DNA from: Candidatus Daviesbacteria bacterium RIFCSPLOWO2_02_FULL_41_8
Lineage (GTDB): Bacteria; Patescibacteriota; Microgenomatia; Daviesbacterales; UBA10151
Reading direction: 5' to 3'
NCBI GenBank assembly: GCA_001777455.1
Contig: MFDZ01000066.1
Coordinates: 1-11,929, forward strand
Length of the DNA stretch: 11,929 nucleotides
In this document: piece after piece, positions 6,712 through 11,929 of the stretch
Layout: every line of letters begins with the position of its first letter
How positions within the stretch are numbered: the stretch's first letter is position 1
The notes under the pieces: generated by a model
Databases searched by the model: none
What the model saw: the letters and a program-made list of their open reading frames with translations, nothing else
Told to the model about the DNA's origin: nothing
Position numbers and translations under genes: made by a program

Positions 6712-7738
6712 TATTTTCACCTATTAGGTAATCTAATATGGCCATTTGAATCCACATCCTGTTTTCAGCCTGGTCAATCACAATAGAAGAAGGACTGTCC
6801 AGCACTTCGTCCGTGACCTCAACATTTCTCCTGACAGGCAAACAATGCATAAAAAATGCATTATTTGTCAAACCCATCTTTTCCTTATCAACAATCCAGT
6901 GTCTCAGGCCTTCTTTCGCCTTTGTTTCCTTATCCCAGTCACCATAATGCTTAATTGCTCCCCAGCTTTTAGCGCATATAATATCAGCATCTTTAAATGC
7001 ATTCTGTTGCGAATGAACCAGTTTCAAGGAGCCGCCGGCTAGTTTAGCTCTTGCTTTGGCTTTCTCAATAACACCTGCATCAAGATCCCATGCTTCAGGA
7101 TAAGCAACAGTCACATCCATTCCTAAATCGCAGGCTGACATAAATTGTGAATTAGCTGTTGCCATGGGTAATGCTTTCGGGTGATATGCCCAAGTTAAAA
7201 CATATTTTTTGCTTTTAGGATTACTAAATTTTTCCATAATAGTCATGGCGTCCCCCAAACCCTGGCAAGGATGAAAAACATTTGACTCCATATTAATGAC
7301 TGGCACTTTCGCATACTTTGTAAAACTTGTAATCACAGTATCTTTTTTAGCTTCATTCCAGGAAGAAACCTCAACGCTTTTTGGCGCAGTAGTAACAAGT
7401 TCACTCGCACGAACAGCAACAGCATCACTTATCCGTGATACCACCGGTATGGCTTCTTTAACATGTTCAATAGTGCTTTTATCCATAACAACATTCTCCT
7501 CAAATTCAAATGGAAAACCACCGCTACCGGAAGATAAATCCACTGCTAAACCACCCAGTTTATCCATGGCTGCAATAAAAGATAACCTGGTTCGTAAAGA
7601 TGGGTTGAAAAAAAACATACTCAAAATTTTTCCCTTCAGCGTTTCTTTCCAGCCGGACTTTTTCATATCCATAGCTGTCTCAATTATCTTCATCAGCTCT
7701 TGTTGGCTGTAATCAGTAACGTCTAAAAAATGTTTCAT
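6704..7738 (-). CDS. argF': N-acylornithine carbamoyltransferase (AOTCase/SOTCase family)
   Basis: Transfers carbamoyl from carbamoyl phosphate to an N-acylated ornithine, giving N-acylcitrulline. The 344-residue protein has the carbamoyl phosphate loop NPSLRTRLSF (45-54), HPCQ (156-159), KSWGA (257-261) and HCLPVRRN (298-305). The RRN ending and the KYVLTWAYHPKALP segment are typical of acetyl/succinylornithine enzymes, not canonical ArgF. At the specificity position (Glu92 in Xanthomonas AOTCase, Pro90 in Bacteroides SOTCase) it has Ile90, in STIEHVKEA. The carboxylated Lys302 of AOTCase is Glu307 here. Published swap mutants at residue 92 suggest that a non-acidic residue favours succinyl over acetyl, so a succinyl-type or other acyl substrate is inferred. 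AAGGA (7748-7744) supports the start; the gene begins 1 nt after the upstream stop. Confidence 0.88.
   Translation of the reverse strand: MKHFLDVTDYSQQELMKIIETAMDMKKSGWKETLKGKILSMFFFNPSLRTRLSFIAAMDKLGGLAVDLSSGSGGFPFEFEENVVMDKSTIEHVKEAIPVVSRISDAVAVRASELVTTAPKSVEVSSWNEAKKDTVITSFTKYAKVPVINMESNVFHPCQGLGDAMTIMEKFSNPKSKKYVLTWAYHPKALPMATANSQFMSACDLGMDVTVAYPEAWDLDAGVIEKAKARAKLAGGSLKLVHSQQNAFKDADIICAKSWGAIKHYGDWDKETKAKEGLRHWIVDKEKMGLTNNAFFMHCLPVRRNVEVTDEVLDSPSSIVIDQAENRMWIQMAILDYLIGENNG
6717..6722 (-). promoter_or_regulatory. Shine-Dalgarno that decides the argH start
   Basis: AGGTGA precedes the ATG at 6711 by 5 nt and overlaps the upstream in-frame GTG at 6720, so that GTG is unlikely to be the start. 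Confidence 0.6.
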
Positions 7739-7739
7739 T

Positions 7740-8783
7740 TTAATCCTTTTTAGAAAAAACCTTTCTATTAATTGCCGTTATAGTTTTGTTAATTTCACGC
7801 CGGTTACTCTCAGCCTCAAGTTGAAAATATTTTTTAATCAATGCTGTTCCCAGTGAACTATTGGCAATAGGGCCAGTAACCAAATCAATTTCCATCCCGC
7901 ACTCTTTCTTAAGTAGTTCCTTGGCTCCGTAAACTCCGGTAAAATCATTAGCTGCTAAAACTATAAATGATAATTGTTTACTTATTGGTTTATGTTTGAG
8001 AATATCAAGTACATGATATTCTCCGATAATACCTTCGCCAAATTCCATCAGAATTAAATCTGGATTAGCTGACTTCGCGTGATCAATCAAATTTATTGTG
8101 GACTCAATCACCTGTTTAACATTACCATTACATGTTGAAGGTAAACCCATATCTGTAAAGTCCAAGACAAACTCTGTTCCGTTATCAATCAGTCTATAAG
8201 GATCTTGTTGGTAACTCACCCCCGTAGGCTTTATCGCCACTACCTTTTTCTTATGCTGTTTAAAATAATGGGCTATTTTACACGCCATAATTGTTTTTCC
8301 GGAATCCATTCTGGTAGCTAATAAACAAATGATTGGGACTTTTCGGGAGATAGGTTCAATTTTTGGCAACATATAGTTTTTCAAATTTAATGATTGACCT
8401 TTTTCGCCTGTGATTACTCCCAAAACCTTAACTTTCATTGGTTTGCCCCAGGCTTCATAAACACCGGAGATTTCTCCGATAACCCCGCTTTCACACAATA
8501 GGTACAACTGATCGCCTACCTTTACTTGTTTAGGAATCACTCCGGCAAATTCCACCGGCGCTTTTCTGTAACCTAATACTCCGGCAAAAATATCTCCTTT
8601 CAGTACTATCCCTAAACGGCCACCCACAAATTCAAATACGTCCTTTTTGCCGGAATTTTCTTCTGCCTGAACTACTATCAGCGCTCCTTCTTCGGCAGGT
8701 ATCTGATTATCAATCCATACCTCATTTGGTAGATTAACGTTTCTGAAAACTGAAGGAATTTTATCAAGCTTAATTTTTTTCAT
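7740..8783 (-). CDS. BioD-like SIMIBI P-loop protein of unknown function in the arginine operon
   Basis: A 347-residue soluble protein with no arginine-pathway family I can name. Residues 1-145 look like beta-rich barrel-type domains (GRLGIVLKGDIFAGVLGYRK; VKVGDQLYLLCESGVIGEISGVYE). Residues 150-305 resemble dethiobiotin synthetase: a P-loop LLATRMDSGKT (154-164, compare BioD GTDTEVGKT), a strand ending VVAIKPTG (181-188, compare KPVASG) and ILMEFGEG (244-251, compare VEGAGG). Similar P-loops occur in cobyrinate diamide synthases and DUF1611 proteins. AGGAG (8795-8791) gives a good start; the gene overlaps argG by 14 nt and ends 1 nt before the carbamoyltransferase, so it is certainly part of the operon. 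BioD carboxylates a diamine using ATP, which is suggestive beside a urea-forming pathway, but this is speculation. Confidence 0.75.
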   Translation of the reverse strand: MKKIKLDKIPSVFRNVNLPNEVWIDNQIPAEEGALIVVQAEENSGKKDVFEFVGGRLGIVLKGDIFAGVLGYRKAPVEFAGVIPKQVKVGDQLYLLCESGVIGEISGVYEAWGKPMKVKVLGVITGEKGQSLNLKNYMLPKIEPISRKVPIICLLATRMDSGKTIMACKIAHYFKQHKKKVVAIKPTGVSYQQDPYRLIDNGTEFVLDFTDMGLPSTCNGNVKQVIESTINLIDHAKSANPDLILMEFGEGIIGEYHVLDILKHKPISKQLSFIVLAANDFTGVYGAKELLKKECGMEIDLVTGPIANSSLGTALIKKYFQLEAESNRREINKTITAINRKVFSKKD

Positions 8784-10017
8784 TTGTTCTCTCCTGATCT
8801 ATTTTGGCAGCAAGAACGCTTTGTAATCCATAAATCTTAGAAAATCCTTCTACGTCCACTCCGCCCCACATCATATTTTCTTCTCCATATATTGCAACCT
8901 CAGAATTCATCAAAGAATAAGGGCTTTGACAACCCTCTATTATTATGTTGCCTTTGTAGAGTTTTACTCTAACATCCCCAGTCACATTTTTTTGGCTGCT
9001 ATTAATCAAAGATTCTATATCCCTCATAATCGGGTCAAAGTAGAGTCCTTCGTGCAATAAATTCCCATAAAAATTACCTAACATTTCTTTCCAAAATATC
9101 TGCCATTTTGTTTGTACTAACTTTTCAAGTTCTCTATGAGTTTTAATTAAAATTAAGGCAGCAGGAGCTGCAAAGGCTACTCTCCCCTTTATACCTAAGA
9201 TTGTATCCCCTAAGTGGATATCTTTACCAATTCCAAATTCTCCTCCAATTTTTGTCAAATATTTAAAGATTTCAACTCCCGACATCTTTTTATTATTTAC
9301 AGCAACAGGTAAACCCTCTTTAAACGAAATAATGTATTCCTTAAACTCATTAGGAGTTTTACTTAATGGAGTAACCCCTGGGTAGACTTCCTCAGGAGGA
9401 ACTTCCCATGAGCCTTTTGTCTCTTTTCCGCCAATCGTTACCCCCAACATTCCTGTATTTATAGAATATGGATTTGAATTTGTGGGAAAATCTAAATTGT
9501 ATTGATGTAGTAATCTTAATTCATCCTCTCTTTTTATCCCTAAATCTCTAATAGGCGTCAAGACCTTAATCTCGGGAGCCAAAATCTTAAGTGCTATGTC
9601 AAATCTAATTTGGTCATTGCCTGCACCGGTTGACCCATGAGCGATATATTCAGCTCCTACTTTTTTGGAAATCTTAACCAATTCTTGAGCAATAACCAAT
9701 CTCTCGGTACCGGCACACAGAGGATAAATTCCTCCCCGTAAAACATTGCCTTTGATAATATAGGAAACAAATTGATTATAAAGCTCGACCTTACCATCAA
9801 TAAAATAATGATTTTTGGCACCTAATAGTTTAGCCTTAGCAGCAATCTTATCTATCTCATCCTTACTAAATCCGCCTGTGTCTATTGTAACTGTTGTGAC
9901 TTCGTAACCCTGCTCTTTTAGATAAACCACACAATATGAGGTATCTAAGCCTCCCGAGAAAGCTAAAACTACCTTACTTATTGGTTTTTCTAAAGTATTA
10001 ACTACATCTTTATTCAT
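8770..10017 (-). CDS. argG: Argininosuccinate synthase
   Basis: Joins citrulline and aspartate with ATP to make argininosuccinate. The 415-residue protein has the ATP pyrophosphatase loop AFSGGLDTSY (19-28), EYIAHGSTGAGNDQIRFD (123-140) and PEIKVLTPIRDL, followed by YSINTGMLGVTIGGKET and the SWEVPPEEVYP block. The versions VTIDTGGF, HGSTGAGNDQ and GVTIGGKET match what I recall of Bacteroidetes ArgG more than the common proteobacterial or Bacillus type. It is the first gene of the operon, behind a T-box leader. AGAAGGA (10028-10022) is the ribosome binding site, 4 nt before the ATG. All motifs are intact. Confidence 0.95.
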   Translation of the reverse strand: MNKDVVNTLEKPISKVVLAFSGGLDTSYCVVYLKEQGYEVTTVTIDTGGFSKDEIDKIAAKAKLLGAKNHYFIDGKVELYNQFVSYIIKGNVLRGGIYPLCAGTERLVIAQELVKISKKVGAEYIAHGSTGAGNDQIRFDIALKILAPEIKVLTPIRDLGIKREDELRLLHQYNLDFPTNSNPYSINTGMLGVTIGGKETKGSWEVPPEEVYPGVTPLSKTPNEFKEYIISFKEGLPVAVNNKKMSGVEIFKYLTKIGGEFGIGKDIHLGDTILGIKGRVAFAAPAALILIKTHRELEKLVQTKWQIFWKEMLGNFYGNLLHEGLYFDPIMRDIESLINSSQKNVTGDVRVKLYKGNIIIEGCQSPYSLMNSEVAIYGEENMMWGGVDVEGFSKIYGLQSVLAAKIDQERTNEKN

Positions 10018-10052
10018 ATCATCCTTCTGTAATTCTTGGAGTTTTTTGTATT

Positions 10053-10093
10053 AAAAAACCCGTCCTTTACATCTAGCGTATATTAGGGACGAG
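10053..10093 (-). terminator. Intrinsic terminator of the T-box leader
   Basis: CTCGTCC (10093-10087) pairs with GGACGGG (10065-10059), with one G-U pair, followed by six T residues (10058-10053). The 5' arm overlaps the antiterminator's closing arm, as expected of a T-box switch. Confidence 0.85.
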
Positions 10094-10290
10094 TTTGATC
10101 CGTGGTGCCACCCTACTTTAATAATTATGGCTACCCATAAATTATTCTCATTTTGTGAACTTACTTTCCGCCTGGGCGAATTTCTTCAGTTCTTGCTCAG
10201 GGGCTCTTTTGGGCAAGATTAAATTTAAAGGCTTTCAGCTACCCTTCTTGCTATAAGATATCATCTTGCTTACTTTTTCCCTTCAACGCC
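10053..10290 (-). ncRNA. T-box riboswitch controlling the arg operon
   Basis: On the - strand the conserved T-box AGGGTGGCACCACG is at 10114-10101, followed by an antiterminator closing with CGTCCCT (to 10085) and an intrinsic terminator. The UGGC bulge would pair with a tRNA 3' end having discriminator G, as in many tRNA-Arg (also Asn, Asp, Glu, Ser, Trp). A hairpin TTATGG-GTAG-CCATAA (10140-10125) sits where stem III is expected. Stem I probably runs from GGCG (10290-10287) to CGCC (10178-10175), with AGTA on its 5' side. The specifier is not certain: AGA (Arg) at 10185-10183 fits the context, while AAC or CTG a few bases upstream are alternatives. Uncharged tRNA-Arg would allow transcription of argG onward. 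Confidence 0.88.
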
Positions 10291-10295
10291 GCTCT

Positions 10296-10325
10296 AGAAT
10301 ACCATAAATGAAACCGATTTGTCAA
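10296..10325 (-). promoter_or_regulatory. Sigma70-type promoter for the T-box/argG operon
   Basis: Perfect -35 TTGACA (10325-10320), 18-nt spacer, -10 TATTCT (10301-10296) with an upstream TG giving an extended -10. Transcription would begin near 10289, at the predicted base of stem I. The TGA inside TTGACA is the stop codon of pyrC. Confidence 0.75.
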
Positions 10326-11392
10326 CTTTTTGTTGCCGCAAAAACTTGTCCATACGGGCCAAAGATAGTTTGTCCGTCAAAGACCACTTTCCCTCTTAAA
10401 ACTACTTTCTTAACTTTCCCTGTTACCTGCATCCCGACAAATGGAGTCCAACCGCATTTGGTTTGCAGGTTTTTATCATCAATTGTCCAATTTTCTCCCA
10501 TATCCACTTCTACATAAGTTTCTTCCTGTTCAGGTATCCCAAAAACTTTCCTGGGATTTGTGGAAGTTAACTCAATCAATCTTTCAATAGTTAATCTATC
10601 CTCATTTACAGCCGTCAAAAGCAGCGGCAATGTAGTTTCCAGTCCAGGCACGCCGTAGGGTGGTTTCTCGCCTTCTTTTTCTGCTTTGGTGTGCGGGGCA
10701 TGGTCAGAGGCAATCATATCAATAGTCCCGTCAACCAGGGCTTGCCATAGGATATCTTGGTCTTCTTTGCTGGAAAGCGGCGGCTTCATCAGGCCATAAG
10801 GCCCCAACCTTTTTACATCATCATCAGTTAAAAACAGATGGTGGCAGCTAACCTCACAGCTTAAGTTTAAACCACTCTCTTTGGCCTGTTTAATTAATTC
10901 AATTTCTTTCGCCAAAGAAATATGGCAAACATGCAATCTATTGCCAAATTTCTTAGCCAAATCAATGGCTTTTTGCAAAGTATTCCCCTCTGCGTGGACT
11001 AATACAGGCAGGTCTTTTGGCCAGGCAGAAAAAACAGTTTCCAAAGTGCTATCATCCTCCATCAGTAAATCCCCTGTGGTCTGGTTCATATAAACTTTGA
11101 GTCCAAATACCTTACCGAAAACTTCCTGAAAATATTGCACACTTTTACCGCTGGCTCCAAAATGGAATCCCACGTCACAATAAATTCGCTTCTTCGCCAG
11201 ATCCATTTTTTCCTGCAAAGCTTCCGGCGAAGCAGTAGCAAGAGGATTATTCGGCATATCCAGAACACAAGTATAACCCCCGACAATAGCCGCCTTAGTT
11301 CCTGTTTCAAAATCTTCTTTTTGGGTAGCGCCGGGTTCACGGAGGTGAACATGCGGATCAATTAATCCCGGAAGTTTAATTATCTTTTGCAT
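10322..11392 (-). CDS. pyrC: Dihydroorotase, compact CAD-like type
   Basis: Cyclises carbamoyl aspartate to dihydroorotate in pyrimidine synthesis. The 356-residue protein has the metal-binding IDPHVHLREPG (H14, H16), the carboxylatable lysine in FGLKVYMN (K99), LVHAEGN (H133), VCHISL (H157), KPPLSSKEDQ and the catalytic aspartate in IASDHAPHT (D230). GVPGLETTLPLLL is also typical. The layout follows the dihydroorotase domain of eukaryotic CAD and is shorter than Bacillus-type PyrC (about 430 residues) because the N-terminal beta-sandwich portion before the HxH motif is almost absent. No Shine-Dalgarno precedes the ATG, and a -10-like box 7 nt upstream suggests a leaderless mRNA. Its product shares carbamoyl phosphate as precursor with the neighbouring arginine genes. 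Confidence 0.92.
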   Translation of the reverse strand: MQKIIKLPGLIDPHVHLREPGATQKEDFETGTKAAIVGGYTCVLDMPNNPLATASPEALQEKMDLAKKRIYCDVGFHFGASGKSVQYFQEVFGKVFGLKVYMNQTTGDLLMEDDSTLETVFSAWPKDLPVLVHAEGNTLQKAIDLAKKFGNRLHVCHISLAKEIELIKQAKESGLNLSCEVSCHHLFLTDDDVKRLGPYGLMKPPLSSKEDQDILWQALVDGTIDMIASDHAPHTKAEKEGEKPPYGVPGLETTLPLLLTAVNEDRLTIERLIELTSTNPRKVFGIPEQEETYVEVDMGENWTIDDKNLQTKCGWTPFVGMQVTGKVKKVVLRGKVVFDGQTIFGPYGQVFAATKS

Positions 11393-11398
11393 TTGCTA

Positions 11399-11404
11399 TA
11401 TAAT
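11399..11404 (+). promoter_or_regulatory. Candidate -10 box for the DUF5654 gene, leaderless spacing
   Basis: Consensus TATAAT ending 8 nt before the ATG at 11413. There is no room for a ribosome binding site, and no clear -35 box is visible. Confidence 0.5.
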
Positions 11405-11405
11405 A
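11400..11405 (-). promoter_or_regulatory. Candidate -10 box for pyrC, leaderless spacing
   Basis: TATTAT on the - strand, 7 nt before the pyrC ATG, with no Shine-Dalgarno between. It occupies the same bases as the divergent + strand box. Confidence 0.45.
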
Positions 11406-11412
11406 TTCTAAC

Positions 11413-11679
11413 ATGGCAAAAAAGAAAGTCAGCAGTTTCGTATTTCACAAAGAATTAATCCAACAAATGCTTACCCTGTCTACCTCAGCGTTTGGCCTGG
11501 CAGCAGCGTTGGCTTGGAATGAAACTATCCAGCAAACAGTTAAGGAATTTATTGAACCAAGACTACCCGGTTCAGGCATCTTATCCAGGTTTATTTATGC
11601 TATCTTAGTAACACTTTTAGGTGTAATCATTACCTTTCAACTCTCCCGCTTGGCTGCCAAATGGGGGCTAAAAAAATAA
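11413..11679 (+). CDS. Small two-helix membrane protein, DUF5654-like
   Basis: An 88-residue protein with a short basic N-terminus (MAKKK), a first hydrophobic segment at about 18-36 ending in AALAWNETIQ, a short polar loop with EPRLPGSG, a second hydrophobic segment at about 59-77 (FIYAILVTLLGVIITF) and a basic tail (AAKWGLKK). The AxAWNE motif at the end of helix 1 is what I recall of DUF5654, a family common in archaea and candidate-phylum bacteria; function unknown. It would sit in the cytoplasmic membrane with both ends probably inside. It is divergent from pyrC with only 20 nt between the start codons, and its stop lies 3 nt from the recF stop on the other strand. Confidence 0.7.
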   Translation: MAKKKVSSFVFHKELIQQMLTLSTSAFGLAAALAWNETIQQTVKEFIEPRLPGSGILSRFIYAILVTLLGVIITFQLSRLAAKWGLKK

Positions 11680-11682
11680 TTT

Positions 11683-11929
11683 CTAATTTCTAATTTCAAC
11701 TATTTTCCCATCCTCTACCCTTAAAATTCTGGCTGAATCCAGAAATTCTTGCGGGATGTTTTCTAACTCCACTGTGGCAATAATGGTTTGTTGCTTACTG
11801 ACTATCTCCACTACATGGGCCCGGTGACTGGCATCCAGTTCGGAGAAAACATCATCCAGTAGCAGTATCGGTCGCTTTCCCAAGATTTTGGTCATATATT
11901 CAAGTTGGGCCAGCTTAAAAGCCAAAGTG
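11683..11929 (-). CDS. recF: RecF, C-terminal part (partial; 5' end outside window)
   Basis: RecF is an ABC/SMC-type ATPase that loads RecA at gaps during recombinational repair. The visible last 81 or so residues include LAFKLAQLEYM (the helix after the signature motif), KRPILLLDDVFSELDASHRAHV (Walker B and D-loop of RecF) and a final IIATVELENIPQEF strand region. The TTG at 11925 is an internal leucine codon, not a start, because the RecF helix continues upstream of it to the window edge. The gene ends in TAG at 11685-11683. The last codons lie in a short TTTCTAA tandem repeat. Confidence 0.85.
   Translation of the reverse strand, partial: TLAFKLAQLEYMTKILGKRPILLLDDVFSELDASHRAHVVEIVSKQQTIIATVELENIPQEFLDSARILRVEDGKIVEIRN

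Noticed and set aside
6712-6720. GTG start for argH, three codons upstream
   Set aside because: The GTG is part of the AGGTGA ribosome binding site for the ATG at 6711.
7296-7712. 138-codon + strand reading frame opposite the carbamoyltransferase
   Set aside because: Antisense shadow of a strongly conserved enzyme; serine/threonine-rich sequence typical of reversed coding DNA.
6704-7738. Canonical ornithine carbamoyltransferase ArgF
   Set aside because: HCLPVRRN and the KSWGA segment belong to the N-acylornithine enzymes; ArgF has a different ending of that motif.
11086-11361. 91-codon - strand reading frame inside pyrC in another frame
   Set aside because: pyrC has all catalytic motifs in its own frame, so this is an out-of-frame shadow.
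1-11929. CRISPR array, tRNA/rRNA genes, transposase, toxin-antitoxin or UGA recoding
   Set aside because: No regular spaced repeats, cloverleaf, or transposase motifs were seen, and TGA functions as an ordinary stop (for example at 4224-4226).

Overview
The window looks like a low-GC (roughly 38-40 % by eye) chromosomal segment from an uncultured bacterium, organised around arginine metabolism. The standard genetic code applies: TAA, TAG and TGA all end recognisable genes, and one TGA sits in a classic ATGA overlap. A T-box riboswitch, a DUF5654 membrane protein, a compact CAD-type dihydroorotase and very tight packing fit a Patescibacteria/CPR-like or other deep candidate-phylum bacterium. 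That placement is an inference, because no rRNA or ribosomal protein gene is present.

Left part, + strand: the C-terminus of arginyl-tRNA synthetase (1-104), a class I SAM methyltransferase (109-930), a YbaK/EbsC-type aminoacyl-tRNA deacylase (954-1448), an M20 metallo-deacylase of the ArgE/DapE type (1491-2606), an unrecognised 168-residue protein (2653-3159), then a CtlX-like guanidino/ureido hydrolase (3249-4226) translationally coupled to a protein with a TiaS-like DDTD domain (4223-5230). CtlX has its own clear promoter and Shine-Dalgarno. A decayed copy of the argS 3' end lies just before the M20 gene, so the methyltransferase-deacylase pair is bracketed by a direct repeat.

Right part, - strand (read from right to left): a dihydroorotase (11392-10322), then a sigma70-like promoter whose -35 box contains the pyrC stop codon, a T-box leader with terminator (10290-10053), and a tightly packed operon argG - BioD-like P-loop protein - N-acylornithine carbamoyltransferase - argH (10017-5227). 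argH converges on the DDTD gene so closely that one CTAG supplies both stop codons. At the far right are a DUF5654 gene (+), divergent from pyrC with a 20-nt gap, and the C-terminal part of recF (-).

Inferred pathway: N-acylornithine is carbamoylated to N-acylcitrulline, the M20 enzyme may remove the acyl group, and ArgG and ArgH convert citrulline to arginine. This is the Bacteroides/Xanthomonas-style variant, not canonical ArgF. The carbamoyltransferase has Ile where acetyl-specific enzymes have Glu and succinyl-specific ones have Pro, so its acyl group is uncertain (succinyl or another acyl is favoured over acetyl). The operon also holds a BioD-like ATPase with no known role in arginine synthesis, which is the most novel component. 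The CtlX and DDTD pair may form a second, guanidino-related function facing the biosynthetic operon.
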